A stretch of DNA of 64,000 bases from Haloferax marinum. GTDB lineage: Archaea > Halobacteriota > Halobacteria > Halobacteriales > Haloferacaceae. Location: assembly GCF_009674625.1 (NCBI RefSeq), contig NZ_WKJQ01000001.1:1178001-1242000 (forward strand), written 5' to 3'. The notes beneath the pieces were generated by a model. It saw only the letters and a program-made list of their open reading frames with translations. It ran no database searches and was not told the origin of the DNA. Positions 52,193-62,011 of this stretch are shown piece by piece. The position numbers and the translations under genes were made by a program. Numbering within the stretch: the stretch's first letter is position 1; the number at the start of each line of letters is the position of its first letter.

Positions 52193-52873
52193 CTACATGA
52201 GTTTGCTGGAACTCGTGGATTCGTCGGAAGCCATGGGTTCGTCGGAAGCCGTGGATTCGGTGAGTGGCTCGTCGTCGGTGGCACGTCTGGCGAAGACGAA
52301 CTCACTGGTCGTCCCGAGTGGGTCGTCGGCGACCCGAGTCTCCAGTCGGTCGAACCCCGCGTCAGCGAGTTGTGAAAGGGTCTGTTCTCGGCCGGCCGAC
52401 GAGAAGAACATCTGGCCGCCCATCCACCCACGACGGACGGTTTCGAACCGGCCTCCGGGAAGCGTCATGAGCAGCACCCCATCGGGTTTCAGGACACGGG
52501 CGAACTCGTGGTAGACTGCCGGGTGCGCCTCACGTGGGACGTGAAACACGGCGTGATACGCTGTAATCGCGTCGACTGTCTCGTCACGAACTGGAATCGA
52601 GCGCATGTCGGCCAGCACCAACCCGGCGTCTGGAACGACTTCGCTGGCGAGTTCGAGTCCGCGTCGAGAGAAGTCGAGTCCGAGACTTCCCGGCGGGAGA
52701 TTCGCGAGTGTTCGGGCACCATCACCGCATCCAACGTCGAGGACGACGGGATTTTCGGGCAGGAAAGCGACGAGTTCCGACACCAGTGCGGCATCAGACC
52801 CCGTCGGGTCTCGTGTTCGAGCGTACGTCTCAGAGACAGACTCCCACGCCTGTCGAACCGCGTCTCTATCCAT
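52193..52873 (-). CDS. Class I SAM-dependent methyltransferase (Methyltransf_11 type)
   Basis: A 226-residue protein with SAM motif I VVLDVGCGDGARTLANLP (about 43-60), then LGLDFSRRGLELASEV, GLVLADMRSIPVRDETVDAI (motif II) and EFARVLKPDGVLLMTLPGG (motif III). The C-terminal 25 residues are a repeat-like disordered tail (ESTASDEPMASDESTSSS). Substrate unknown. It is probably co-transcribed with the small membrane protein behind it. Confidence 0.86.
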   Translation of the reverse strand: MDRDAVRQAWESVSETYARTRDPTGSDAALVSELVAFLPENPVVLDVGCGDGARTLANLPPGSLGLDFSRRGLELASEVVPDAGLVLADMRSIPVRDETVDAITAYHAVFHVPREAHPAVYHEFARVLKPDGVLLMTLPGGRFETVRRGWMGGQMFFSSAGREQTLSQLADAGFDRLETRVADDPLGTTSEFVFARRATDDEPLTESTASDEPMASDESTSSSKLM

Positions 52874-52970
52874 GGCAGTGGTAGGGAGGGAGACGAGATA
52901 ACCGTCGTCTGAGACGACGAGAAAAACGCGTCAGAACCCACGACAAACGATGCGTGCGCGTCGGTCTCTC

Positions 52971-53363
52971 TCAGAGAACCGACCCGTAGACGAACGACCC
53001 GACGAGCGTCGCCCCGGCCATGACCCCGAGTCCGAACCCGAGGATACGGGCCATCGCACGACGAGCGTCGGGTTCTGTCCATCCCGTATGCGTGTCGAGA
53101 TGCTCTTGCATCGCCTCGATACCACGGCCGAGTGCGACAGCACTAGACCACCCGAGAAGCCCGAATCCGAAGACGAGCGACCCGAGGGCGAACGCAGTGT
53201 CGATGGCGGCGGTCAGGTCACCCAACAGGGTGGCCCCGACCAGCGCGACAGTGACGACGGCCACGCCAGCGACGAGTGCCGTTCCGACGAGATGGAGTCG
53301 AACACTCGCCTGTTCGGTGAGCGGTGGGCGTTCGTCCGCCGGAAGGTCGGGTGCTGTGGACAT
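52971..53363 (-). CDS. Membrane protein between methyltransferase and transporter genes
   Basis: A 130-residue protein with three hydrophobic segments (about 22-48, 55-80 and 108-128; HLVGTALVAGVAVVTVALVG, FALGSLVFGFGLLGWSSAVA, ILGFGLGVMAGATLVGSFVY) and a polar N-terminus (MSTAPDLPADERPPLTEQAS). I do not know the family. It ends the string of transporter genes, only 6 bases after the permease stop codon, so may be co-transcribed. Confidence 0.65.
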   Translation of the reverse strand: MSTAPDLPADERPPLTEQASVRLHLVGTALVAGVAVVTVALVGATLLGDLTAAIDTAFALGSLVFGFGLLGWSSAVALGRGIEAMQEHLDTHTGWTEPDARRAMARILGFGLGVMAGATLVGSFVYGSVL

Positions 53364-53369
53364 CGAGCG

Positions 53370-54305
53370 TTAATCGACCGCTTCGCGCATCCGTGGGTCC
53401 AGCGCGTCGCGCATCCCGTCTCCGAGGAGGTTGAATCCCAGCACGGTGAGTGCGAGGAAGAACCCTGGGAAGAACGACCACCACCAGACGCCAGTGAGGA
53501 GGCCCTGACTCACGCCGTTCGAGAGCATCAGCCCCCACGACGGCGTCCCGGCCTCGGCACCGAACCCGAGGAACGAGAGCGCCGCGAGGTCGATGATAGC
53601 GAGGCCGAAGTTGAGCGTACTCTGCACCGTGATGGGTGCGAGACAGTTCGGCAGGACGTGTCGAGCGAGGACACGTGGGTCTGCCGCACCGAGCGCGACA
53701 GTCGCGTCGATGTACTCGTTTTCGAGGACGGTCAGCGCTGCCCCGCGAACGACGCGGGCGAACCGCGGCGTGTAGACCAGTGTGAGCGCGGCCACCGCCC
53801 GCCAGAGACCGAGGTCGTCTGGGAAGATGGCGACGAGTGCGAGCGCCAAGAGCAACGACGGGAACGCGAGTAACACGTCCATCGTCCGCATGATGACGTT
53901 GTCCGTCACGTCGCTGTAGTAGGCGGCGATGATGCCGAGACTCACACCGAGCGTCGTCGACGCCGCGACGGTGACGGTTCCGAACAGCATCGCGTACCAC
54001 GCGCCGTATGCGACTCGCGGCAGGATGTCACGTGCTTGCCCGTCGGTTCCGAACGGGAAGTCGAGACTCGGCGCAGCGCGGTTCGGGTTCGTCCCCAGTT
54101 GCGACTGGGTGATGACGTCGAGGTCGACGAACAGTCTGGCGTAGATGGCGATGAGAACCATCGCGACGATGATGGTAATCCCCGCCAACGCCAAGCGATT
54201 CGAGAGGAGTCGGGAGACGAACGGCGACGCTGTGAAGCGGTCGACGAGACCACGTTCTTTGGCGTCCACCGTCGATTTTGTCGTCGTTTTCGTGTCGGTG
54301 CTCAT
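53370..54305 (-). CDS. Peptide-type ABC permease, DppC-like
   Basis: A 311-residue permease with six membrane segments, the first near residues 35-58 (NRLALAGITIIVAMVLIAIY). The ATPase-contacting loop ATVALGAADPRVLARHVLPN (EAA-type) is at about 200-220. The C-terminus FNLLGDGMRDALDPRMREAV is characteristic of OppC/DppC. It imports oligopeptides, nickel or other small solutes with DppB. It overlaps the DppB-like gene by 4 bases, so the two are coupled. Confidence 0.9.
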   Translation of the reverse strand: MSTDTKTTTKSTVDAKERGLVDRFTASPFVSRLLSNRLALAGITIIVAMVLIAIYARLFVDLDVITQSQLGTNPNRAAPSLDFPFGTDGQARDILPRVAYGAWYAMLFGTVTVAASTTLGVSLGIIAAYYSDVTDNVIMRTMDVLLAFPSLLLALALVAIFPDDLGLWRAVAALTLVYTPRFARVVRGAALTVLENEYIDATVALGAADPRVLARHVLPNCLAPITVQSTLNFGLAIIDLAALSFLGFGAEAGTPSWGLMLSNGVSQGLLTGVWWWSFFPGFFLALTVLGFNLLGDGMRDALDPRMREAVD

Positions 54306-55321
54306 TGTTCGATGCGTGGGTCCAGGATGGAGTAGGTGATGTCGACGCCGAGGTTAACCAGCGTGAACAGGAACGCGAATGTCAGGACCGTCCCCTGGAC
54401 GATGGGATAGTCACCGACCTTGATGGCTTCGACCAAGAGCGTCCCGATGCCGCCGATGGCGAACACCGTCTCCGTGAGCACTGCGCCGCCGAGGAGGCCA
54501 CCGAACTGGATGCCGATGACCGTGATGACGGGAATCATTGCGTTGCGGAAGCCGTGTTTGAGGACCGTAATCTTCGCACCTTGGCCCTTCGCCCGAGCAG
54601 TCCGCATGTAGTCTTGCCGAATGACCTCCAGCATCGACGAGCGCATCATCCGTGAGATGAGCGCCATCGAGTAGATGCCGATGACCGACGCTGGGAGAAT
54701 CATGTGCCTCGCTGCCGAGACGAACATCTCCCACTCGCCGGCGAGGAGCGTATCGACGGTGACCAGACCCGTGACGCGGATGGCCTCGACGTTGTAGAGG
54801 ACCGAAATCCGGCCGCTCGTCGGGAGCCATCCCAACGTCTGGGCGAACAGCAAGATGAGAAGCGGGCCGCTCCAGAAGATAGGCACGCTGATACCGGCGA
54901 GCGCGCCGATACGGGTCGTGTGGTCCGTGAAACTGTCCTGCTTGACGGCGCTCAAAATCCCGAGCGGGATACCGAGGAAGATGCCGATGAGTTGCCCGTA
55001 GATGGCGAGCTCCAGCGTAACCGGCAGTTTGTTCGTGAGAACCTCACGAACCGACGTGTTCCGCTGGATGATGAAAGACTCGCCGAACTCGAACTGCGCA
55101 GCGTTGGCGAGGAATCGGCCGTACTGGACCCAGATTGGGTCGTTCAGTCCGAGACTCTCTCTGACCTGCTGGACGAACTCCTCGCTCGCCCGCTCCCCAG
55201 CGATCGTCAGTGCTGGGTCGCCCGGAGAGAGGTGCAAGACGGCGAAGACGAGCGACGCCACTCCCACCAACACCGGGACAAGCAACAGCAGCCGCTTGAG
55301 TACGAATCGTGTCGAAATCAT
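54302..55321 (-). CDS. Peptide-type ABC permease, DppB-like
   Basis: The 339 residues have six membrane segments; the N-terminal one (FVLKRLLLLVPVLVGVASLVFAVL) with the large periplasmic loop (PGDPALTIAGERASEEFVQQ) is typical of OppB/DppB. The ATPase loop is VIRQDYMRTARAKGQGAKIT followed by VLKHGFRNAMIPVITVIGIQ, at about 240-280. It pairs with the DppC-like permease. It starts 24 bases after the binding-protein stop codon. Confidence 0.92.
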   Translation of the reverse strand: MISTRFVLKRLLLLVPVLVGVASLVFAVLHLSPGDPALTIAGERASEEFVQQVRESLGLNDPIWVQYGRFLANAAQFEFGESFIIQRNTSVREVLTNKLPVTLELAIYGQLIGIFLGIPLGILSAVKQDSFTDHTTRIGALAGISVPIFWSGPLLILLFAQTLGWLPTSGRISVLYNVEAIRVTGLVTVDTLLAGEWEMFVSAARHMILPASVIGIYSMALISRMMRSSMLEVIRQDYMRTARAKGQGAKITVLKHGFRNAMIPVITVIGIQFGGLLGGAVLTETVFAIGGIGTLLVEAIKVGDYPIVQGTVLTFAFLFTLVNLGVDITYSILDPRIEQ

Positions 55322-55345
55322 GGAATGGAAAGACGAGGTCAGGCC

Positions 55346-57076
55346 CTATTCGAGCGTGACCAGGTTGAGGTACGGACCGCTGATGGCCGCAATCTGGAAT
55401 CCACTGACGCGCGTGGAGACGCCACGGAGTTCGTCGGCGTAGTCCAGGTAGACCCACGGTGCCTCGTCGTGGGCAATCTGGTTCGCCTCGAAGTACAGCG
55501 ACTCGCGCTCGGACTCGTCGTAGGTCGACTGGCCCTGCTCGACGAGGTCCATGTACTCTTGGTTCGCCCACGCAGAGCGGTTACTGGTGTTGTAGCCTTC
55601 GGTGTCGAAGCTAACCCAGTCCTGCCCGTCGGTGAGTTGGTCTTCTTCCACCTGCGGGTGGAGCAGGACGTACATGAAGTTGTCCGGGTCGGCGTTGTCG
55701 GTGTACCAACCGAGGAAACAGGCGTCGTGGCGTCCCTGTGCCGTGTATTCGAGGAACGGACCGAACGACTGCTGGTTGATGTCGACTTCGATGCCGACGT
55801 CGCCGAGGTTGGACGCGACGGTCTCTGCGGTCTGAATCGGCGACGGGTTGTACCCACGTGGGTTCTGGAACGTCGCGAGTTCGAACGAGAAGCCGTCACC
55901 GTAGCCGGCCTCTTCGAGGAGGCTCCGTGCCTGCTCGGGGTCGTACGGGTACGGGTCGAGGTCGGTGTTGTGACCGAGGACGTTCGGTGGGAGTGGCTGG
56001 CTCGCCTGCGTCGCGAAGCCGGAGTAGATCTCGTTGACGATTGCTTCCGTGTTGATGGCGTAACTGACTGCCTGACGGACGCGCTTGTCGCGGAACTCCT
56101 CACGGCTGGCCATGTTGAACGCCATGTAGCCGATGTTGATACCCTCGGTTCGGACGAGGTCGGCGTTACTCGCGTTCTCGACCTGAATCGACGACTGTGC
56201 ACCGAGACCGTCGATGATGTCGAGTTCACCGCTCGCGAGTGACTGCGCACGCGTGGAGTTCTGACCGATCGTCACGAAGACGACTTCGTCCACGTTGGGA
56301 CCGTCGCCCCAGTAGTCGGTGTTCGCCGACAGACGGATGAGTTCGTTCGCGTCGTCGAGGTTCTCGAGTTGGAACGGACCGGTACCGACTGGGTTCTTGT
56401 TCAGGTCCGTGCCGAGTTCCTCGATTGCGGCCTTGGAGTGAACGGCAGCCGCGAACATCGCCAGGTTGCGCAGGAACGGCGCGTACGTCTGGGTCAGCTG
56501 AATCGTCATCGAGTAGTCGCCGTCGACCTGAATCTCGTCGATCCAGGCACCGAGCGTGAACGGACCGTAGGCGGAGACGTAGTCGTCGCCACCGTAGTAC
56601 TCGTAGTCGCTGTCGACGAAGCGACGGTACGTCGCGACGAAGTCCTCTGCGGTGAACTCTTCGCCGTTGTGGAACGTGACACCCTCACGGAGCGTGATGG
56701 AGGCCGTCTGGCCTTCGAGGCTGTACTCGGTCGCGAGTCCTTGCGTCAGCGTGGACTGGCCCGGTTCGAAGTTGATGAGCGTGTCGTAGAGCTGTTCGGT
56801 GACCTTCGCGACCTCACCACTCGTACTGTTCTGGAAGTCGAGCGTCGGGGAGTGACTCCCGCGCCCGTAGCGGAGAACCTGTGGGGACCCGTCGTCGCCA
56901 CCGTCGCCACCCTCGGTCTCGGTTTCGGTCGCGTCGCCGCCACCGTTTCCGCCTTCGGTGGTGGTTTCGTCGCCGTTTCCGCCGCCGGTACAACCAGCGA
57001 GTGCCGCGGTGGCCGCGGCCGTCCCCGCCGCGCTCAAAAAGCGACGTCGGGAGACGTTATTGCCATCTTGTGACAT
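55346..57076 (-). CDS. Peptide-type ABC substrate-binding lipoprotein, DppA-like
   Basis: The 576 residues start with a twin-arginine signal (VSRRRFLSAAGTAAATAALA) ending in lipobox LAGC (Cys29), followed by a Gly/Glu/Thr-rich linker. The mature domain is SBP_bac_5: GEVAKVTEQLYDTLINFEPG, LREGVTFHNGEEFTAEDFVA (the family signature) and the C-terminal WVYLDYADELRGVSTRVSGF. It delivers peptides or similar solutes to the DppB/DppC pair. A TATA box is visible 24-33 bases upstream. Confidence 0.94.
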   Translation of the reverse strand: MSQDGNNVSRRRFLSAAGTAAATAALAGCTGGGNGDETTTEGGNGGGDATETETEGGDGGDDGSPQVLRYGRGSHSPTLDFQNSTSGEVAKVTEQLYDTLINFEPGQSTLTQGLATEYSLEGQTASITLREGVTFHNGEEFTAEDFVATYRRFVDSDYEYYGGDDYVSAYGPFTLGAWIDEIQVDGDYSMTIQLTQTYAPFLRNLAMFAAAVHSKAAIEELGTDLNKNPVGTGPFQLENLDDANELIRLSANTDYWGDGPNVDEVVFVTIGQNSTRAQSLASGELDIIDGLGAQSSIQVENASNADLVRTEGINIGYMAFNMASREEFRDKRVRQAVSYAINTEAIVNEIYSGFATQASQPLPPNVLGHNTDLDPYPYDPEQARSLLEEAGYGDGFSFELATFQNPRGYNPSPIQTAETVASNLGDVGIEVDINQQSFGPFLEYTAQGRHDACFLGWYTDNADPDNFMYVLLHPQVEEDQLTDGQDWVSFDTEGYNTSNRSAWANQEYMDLVEQGQSTYDESERESLYFEANQIAHDEAPWVYLDYADELRGVSTRVSGFQIAAISGPYLNLVTLE

Positions 57077-57099
57077 ACGAGTAACTATCTATCACAGCC

Positions 57100-57109
57100 T
57101 ATAAAAATA
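57100..57109 (-). promoter_or_regulatory. TATA box of the DppA-like gene
   Basis: On the minus strand the sequence reads TATTTTTATAG, 24-33 bases before the start at 57076. This leaderless-type promoter gives the binding protein and permeases expression independent of the ATPase gene upstream. Confidence 0.55.
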
Positions 57110-57211
57110 ACGAAGCGACCGTTAGGTGAATGCGAGACAACACCGCCTCTGTCCGATAAATGTGGGTGAAAATACAATACTCGATTTGCTCGAAATCGAG
57201 TAGTGTCCTCG

Positions 57212-59911
57212 TTAGTTATTCAACAGGTGGCACGCCGCAGGATGTTCCCCAGTTCCAAGTTCGGGAGAGTCTCGTTCACAGACACTTTCGAACTGGTCTC
57301 GAAGGACCTCACTCGCCCGGTCCCAGTCGTCGTCCACGACGAATCCGAGTGCTCGGTCGACGACGTCGGTCAGGTTGGGAGAGAGCGTGTGTGAGAGGTG
57401 TGACTCGCGGAGTTCTTCGACGACGGCGCTTTGGTCGGGCGCCCCACCATCGGCAGAGACCTGCGTGGCCTCGGCGTGACTGCCCTTTGTCGCTTCGTCG
57501 CGCGCGGTGGCAACGTCGAGCGTCTCACGCTCGATTCGCTGACGGAGGTCCATCACCTCGCGATAGGCCGCCTGTTCGATGTCGAGGTCTTCGGGTGGGA
57601 TGACCTGTGGACACCGCGTCCGGAAGTGACAGCCAGACGGTGGGTTGATGGGACTCGGCACGTCGCCTTCGAGGATGATTCGGTCGTCGGTGGACGCCGA
57701 CGGGTCCGGTTCGGGGATGGCCGACAGCAGCGCTTGCGTGTAGGGGTGCTGTGGGTCGTCGAACAGTGCGTCGGTCTGTGCGACTTCGACGATTTCTCCG
57801 AGATACATCACGGCGATTCGGTCGGAGATGTGGCGAACGACCGAGAGGTCGTGTGCGATAAAGAGGTAGGTGAGACCGAACCGTTCTTGCAAGTCTTCGA
57901 GGAGGTTGAGAATCTGTGCTTGGACACTCACGTCGAGCGCCGAGACGGGTTCGTCGGCGACGATGAAATCTGGGTCGACGGCGAGTGCACGGGCGATGCC
58001 GACACGCTGGCGCTGACCGCCGGAGAGTTCGTGTGGGTACCGGTCGTACTGGCCGACCTCTAACCCGACGGCGTCGAGCAGTTGGTTGACGCGGCGACGT
58101 TGTCGCTCACGGTCTGACTCACCTGCAGTGACCGACACGTCGATGGCCGTCACCGTCTCGCCCTCGCGTTCGACTTCGACGTCGACTCTGAGGCGTTCTT
58201 CGATGGAGACGTCCACCTCGGTTCCGGTGACGGCCACGTCGACGTGTGCCGTCGCGACCCCATCAGACGACCCGACGATGGCGTCTATCTCGTCGGAGAC
58301 GCTGACGGTGACGCGGTCGGGGTCGATGCCCGAGATGTCGACGTCAACTTCGCCACGGACACCGGGGGTAGACGCCGGTAAGTCGTGAACTTTCAGCGGT
58401 TCTCGGATGGTCTGACCGACGGTCATCCGCGGGTCGAGCGACGACAGCGGGTCCTGGAATATCATCTGCATGTCGCGCCGTGTCTTCCGAAGTTCGTCGC
58501 TGTCGAGGTCCGAAAGGTCTGTCCCGGCGAAGACGACGCGACCGTCGGTCGGGGGCGTCAGATGCAGGAGACTGCGACCGGCGGTGGACTTTCCACACCC
58601 GGACTCACCGACCAGACCGAGCGTCTCACCTTCGAAGACCGTGAAGTCGATTCCGTCTACCGCTTTCACGCTCTGCCTCTCTGTCCCGACGAAGCGGTCC
58701 AAGAGGCCTTCTCCTTGCTGGTAGTACTTCTGAAGCCCATCGACTTCGAGCAGTGGTTCGTCCGACGGTTCCGACGTCGATTTCTCCCCGATGTACTCCG
58801 TCCCGTACTCGTCGGTGTCGAAGTCGTCGAGGACACACTTCGCCCGATGTTCGGTCCCGGTGGGACCGTGTTGCTTGTACGGAATCTCGCCGGCCGTACA
58901 CTCCGGTTGGGCCCACGGACATCGCGGTGCGAAGTGGCACCCGTCGGGCATGTCGATGAGGTCGGGGACGTTGCCCTCGATGGGCGTCAAGCGCTCTTTT
59001 TCTTCGCTCGGGAGCGATTCGAGAAGCGTGTAGGTGTAGGGATGCGACGGGTTGTGGAATATCTCTTCGACTGGCCCTTCTTCGACGATTTCTCCGGCGT
59101 ACATGACGGCGACGCGGTCACACGTCTCGGCGACGACGCCGAGGTCGTGCGTAATCATCAGGACAGACATTCCGAGCTCCTCTTGGAGGCCGTCGATGAG
59201 GTCGAGAATCTGCGCCTGAATGGTCACGTCCAGCGCCGTCGTGGGTTCGTCCGCGACGAGCATTCGGGGTTGGCACGCGAGAGCGATTGCGATGAGGACG
59301 CGCTGGCGCATCCCACCGGAGAACTCGTGTGGGTACTCGTCCACGCGAGCACCGGGTTCCGGGATGCCCACCGATTCGAGCACCTCGATAGTCCGCTCGA
59401 CGATTTCGTCGTCGATGTCGCGGCTGATTCGCGGCAGTAGTTCGCGAAGCGCGTTGAACCACGAGTCTTTCCGGCGACCACCGTACTGGTGGAGTCGGAG
59501 ACTCTCGGCGACCTGTTCGCCGACCGTCAGCGAGGGGTTCAGCGAGGTCATCGGGTCCTGGAAAATCATCCCGATTTCGCTGCCACGGACGGTGCGGAGA
59601 GCTTCTTCGGGTGCCTGTACGAGGTCGATGATATCGCCATCGACGAACTCGGGGTTGTCGTACTGGGCGCGGAACTCGTCTGCGAGATGTGCGCTCTCCA
59701 GTTCGACGCTCCCAGAGACGATCTCACCGGGGTCGTCGACGAGTCCCATCGTCGAGAGGGCCGTCACACTCTTTCCGGACCCCGATTCGCCGACCAAACC
59801 GACCGTCTCGCCTTCACGGACAGTGAGGTCGAGTCCATCGACTGCCTTGACACGCCCTCGGTCTGTCGAGAACTGTGTCCGGAGGTCCGAAAGAGAGAGC
59901 AGATTCGTCAT
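57212..59911 (-). CDS. Fused peptide-type ABC ATPase (DppD-DppF) with insert in the second domain
   Basis: An 899-residue protein of two ATPase domains. First: Walker A GESGSGKS (41-48), signature FSGGMRQR (197-204), Walker B LVADEP (218-223) and the Opp C-terminal [14 protein letters not shown] cluster (325-338). Second: Walker A GESGCGKS (435-442), Q-loop IFQDP (484-488), signature LSGGQRQR (629-636), Walker B IVADEP (650-655) and CHFRTRCP (761-768). Residues about 512-600 are an extra beta-rich insert ([16 protein letters not shown]) between Q-loop and signature of the second domain. An 80-residue C-terminal tail ends with CHLLNN. Confidence 0.93.
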   Translation of the reverse strand: MTNLLSLSDLRTQFSTDRGRVKAVDGLDLTVREGETVGLVGESGSGKSVTALSTMGLVDDPGEIVSGSVELESAHLADEFRAQYDNPEFVDGDIIDLVQAPEEALRTVRGSEIGMIFQDPMTSLNPSLTVGEQVAESLRLHQYGGRRKDSWFNALRELLPRISRDIDDEIVERTIEVLESVGIPEPGARVDEYPHEFSGGMRQRVLIAIALACQPRMLVADEPTTALDVTIQAQILDLIDGLQEELGMSVLMITHDLGVVAETCDRVAVMYAGEIVEEGPVEEIFHNPSHPYTYTLLESLPSEEKERLTPIEGNVPDLIDMPDGCHFAPRCPWAQPECTAGEIPYKQHGPTGTEHRAKCVLDDFDTDEYGTEYIGEKSTSEPSDEPLLEVDGLQKYYQQGEGLLDRFVGTERQSVKAVDGIDFTVFEGETLGLVGESGCGKSTAGRSLLHLTPPTDGRVVFAGTDLSDLDSDELRKTRRDMQMIFQDPLSSLDPRMTVGQTIREPLKVHDLPASTPGVRGEVDVDISGIDPDRVTVSVSDEIDAIVGSSDGVATAHVDVAVTGTEVDVSIEERLRVDVEVEREGETVTAIDVSVTAGESDRERQRRRVNQLLDAVGLEVGQYDRYPHELSGGQRQRVGIARALAVDPDFIVADEPVSALDVSVQAQILNLLEDLQERFGLTYLFIAHDLSVVRHISDRIAVMYLGEIVEVAQTDALFDDPQHPYTQALLSAIPEPDPSASTDDRIILEGDVPSPINPPSGCHFRTRCPQVIPPEDLDIEQAAYREVMDLRQRIERETLDVATARDEATKGSHAEATQVSADGGAPDQSAVVEELRESHLSHTLSPNLTDVVDRALGFVVDDDWDRASEVLRDQFESVCERDSPELGTGEHPAACHLLNN

Positions 59912-60098
59912 TGTTTGTCAGTGACCATCATATGATAAAATATCTTTTTAATTATTACTGGACCCGAGCACGTCGACACAACTCGCGTTCGACTCCTGAG
60001 ACGACGAGACGTGGTCTCTGACCTCGTCTCTGCCGCTCTCGTCTGCGGACCCGACAGCAAAGCGAAGGTTTAGGTAGCGCACTCAGACACCATGCCAC

Positions 60099-60602
60099 AT
60101 GGAAGAACATCCGCTCTCGGATTCGTCGAACACCTGGGAAACGGTCGTCGAAGAGTGTGAGGCAGTCGCGGACGAGTATCGAGAGCGCGACTGGCACGTC
60201 GTCGTCGCTCTCCCCGGAGACGTGGTTCCCGTCCCCGCACCGGGTGACGAAGTCGTCGACCACGTCGGCCTGGATGTCGTCGTCGGTGACGACGTCTACC
60301 CCGACGTCGAATCGGCCGTCGAAGGCGTGACCATCGACGAGTACGAAGCCTTCCGTGCAGTCAAAGGCGGACTCGTCTACCTCACGCTCGTCCTCCGTGC
60401 CACCGCAGACGAAGTCGCGATTTGTCTCCCGTTGTACTACCGCCTCGCAGAGACCGACCGGATGTTCTCACTGCTCAAAGAGGGCGAGACGATGCGGACG
60501 AAAATCCACCCGCTCGACCCGGAGAAGGGCGTCGAGTTCGTCCACGAAGACCCGAACCCGTTGCTTCCGCCGGACTGGGACAAGAGCGTCGTCGACGAAT
60601 AG
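60099..60602 (+). CDS. Conserved haloarchaeal hypothetical protein
   Basis: The 167 residues are soluble and acidic, with recognisable blocks but no named domain: WETVVEECEAVADEYRERDW, HVVVALPGDVVPVPAPGDEV, EVAICLPLYYRLAETDRMFS and KIHPLDPEKGVEFVHEDPNP. The last block looks like a loop-rich conserved region. I believe close relatives occur across haloarchaea. It has its own upstream region of 187 bases with no other gene and is convergent with the zinc-ribbon protein. Confidence 0.7.
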   Translation: MEEHPLSDSSNTWETVVEECEAVADEYRERDWHVVVALPGDVVPVPAPGDEVVDHVGLDVVVGDDVYPDVESAVEGVTIDEYEAFRAVKGGLVYLTLVLRATADEVAICLPLYYRLAETDRMFSLLKEGETMRTKIHPLDPEKGVEFVHEDPNPLLPPDWDKSVVDE

Positions 60603-60630
60603 CGGGCGACAGCGCCCTGGGAGAGCGTTC

Positions 60631-61212
60631 TCAGGACGCCTGTTCGGTTGCTTCGTCTTCGTCGTCCGTTTCGCCTTCACCGTCTGTTTCGTCCGCGTCG
60701 TCGTCTGACTCACTGTCGTCGGTCGGTTCACCGGTCGTTTCGCCGGTCGTTTCGTCGCCACGGACGTCGAGCGAGACAGGGTCGTCTGTCGGGGTCTCGT
60801 GGGTGAGCAGTTCCTGTTCTCGGAGTTCTGCTGCGCGGAGTTCTGCTCGCGTGTACGCGTCGTAGATAGCGAACAGCCAGACTGCAGGAAACAGGAGGAA
60901 CCCGACGAAGACGAGCGTCGAAAACGCCGCGAAGACCGTCGCCACGATGAACACGAGTCCGCGTTCGAGTTCGCGGTTGTATATCTGGCCGAGTCCAGGG
61001 AAGACCGCCGAAAGGAGGGCCGCGACGAACGGGTTTCCGCCTTCTAAGAGGTCGCCGAGCGCCGAATCGACCGACGATTTCGGCGGCGCACGCTGACGCA
61101 CCCCGCAGGCTGGGCAAATCTCTGCTTCCCTGTCGATGATGGCCCCGCAGTTGCGACAGAATAGCTCGTGTGGGCCGCGGTCGCGACCCGCCGTGTCAGA
61201 ATCAGACGACAT
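60631..61212 (-). CDS. Zinc-ribbon membrane protein
   Basis: The 193 residues start with a zinc ribbon CRNCG and CPACG (residues about 19-37), then a helical hairpin segment (NPFVAALLSAVFPGLGQIYN) and two membrane segments with VFIVATVFAAFSTLVFVGFL. The C-terminal 60 residues are very acidic (DDSESDDDADETDGEGETDD). The layout resembles TM2/DUF5683-type small membrane proteins with a zinc ribbon. Role unknown. Confidence 0.75.
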   Translation of the reverse strand: MSSDSDTAGRDRGPHELFCRNCGAIIDREAEICPACGVRQRAPPKSSVDSALGDLLEGGNPFVAALLSAVFPGLGQIYNRELERGLVFIVATVFAAFSTLVFVGFLLFPAVWLFAIYDAYTRAELRAAELREQELLTHETPTDDPVSLDVRGDETTGETTGEPTDDSESDDDADETDGEGETDDEDEATEQAS

Positions 61213-61265
61213 ACTCGAGATAGTCCTCCGACAGTCCTAAAGATACCTCACGGGAGACCCGCGGG

Positions 61266-61667
61266 TCACACGCAGTACATGAACGGGTTGACGAGTGCGA
61301 CACGGTCGCCGTCTTCGAGTTTGGTATCTAACCCCTCGAGGTTCTCGTTGAAGTTCCCGTTCACCATCACCCGTGCGTACGCCCGAGTCTGTTCGCCTTC
61401 GGGATTCTTTCGCCACGTTCCGGGGGGACGTTCGACCGTAACCCACCCGCGAGTCGTCGCCTCTGCGTCTCGCTTCGCCATCACCAGGTCGCGGACGTCG
61501 TACTCGTCGAAGAACGCGTCGAGGAACTCACGGAGGGTGTCGCCCTCGAAGGTGTACTCCAGTCGGTGTGTCCCAATCGCCGTCCGCACGTGGCCGGTGA
61601 ACCGCGCTTCGACCGTCGTCGTCGTGTGTTTCCTGCCCGCTCTGGCCTGGATAGCCCTCGAATCCAT
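61266..61667 (-). CDS. MoaD/ThiS-like ubiquitin-fold protein lacking a diglycine end
   Basis: A 133-residue protein with a beta-grasp core: VEARFTGHVRTAIGTHRLEY, FEGDTLREFLDAFFDEYDV, and VMVNGNFNENLEGLDTKLED then GDRVALVNPFMYCV. This looks like MoaD or haloarchaeal SAMP proteins, but it ends -NPFMYCV rather than -GG, so it cannot be activated and conjugated in the usual manner. An insert of about 25 residues (TTRGWVTVERPPGTWRKNPE) follows the first helix. ATG 61667 was chosen over an ATG at 61694; other starts are possible. Confidence 0.7.
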   Translation of the reverse strand: MDSRAIQARAGRKHTTTTVEARFTGHVRTAIGTHRLEYTFEGDTLREFLDAFFDEYDVRDLVMAKRDAEATTRGWVTVERPPGTWRKNPEGEQTRAYARVMVNGNFNENLEGLDTKLEDGDRVALVNPFMYCV

Positions 61668-62011
61668 AGGTCGATATACGCGGGCAAGACCCATGAAGAA
61701 GTTGCCGAACGTATTCGTCCTATCGAACGGTCTCAGACCCGTTATCGACGGAACCCGAGAGACTGTTCGTGTCTGTAACACTGTATGTAAAGTAAGAATG
61801 TTGACATAGTTTGATTATGTTACCCTGTCTATAGTGAGTTATGCTGGTATCGTGTCGTCACTGGGTACAGACAGTGTTTACTGCGACTGACTTGCCCGGA
61901 TTCGACGAGTGTGCCGATGGGAACACCGGCCGGAATAGCGGGCGGGGGAGTCTCGGTCGGTCGGTCTGAAATGTACTGGGTAAGACAGCGATTCGCGGGA
62001 GGAGTTCGACC
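61668..62011. other. Intergenic region before the ATP-grasp gene
   Basis: These 344 bases hold no recognisable gene. The middle (about 61770-61850) is AT-rich (TAACACTGTATGTAAAGTAAGA) and probably contains the two divergent promoters. Confidence 0.4.

Noticed and set aside
54704..56242. Plus-strand frame of 512 codons over the DppA and DppB genes
   Set aside because: Arg/Glu-rich antisense shadow covering two clear transporter genes.
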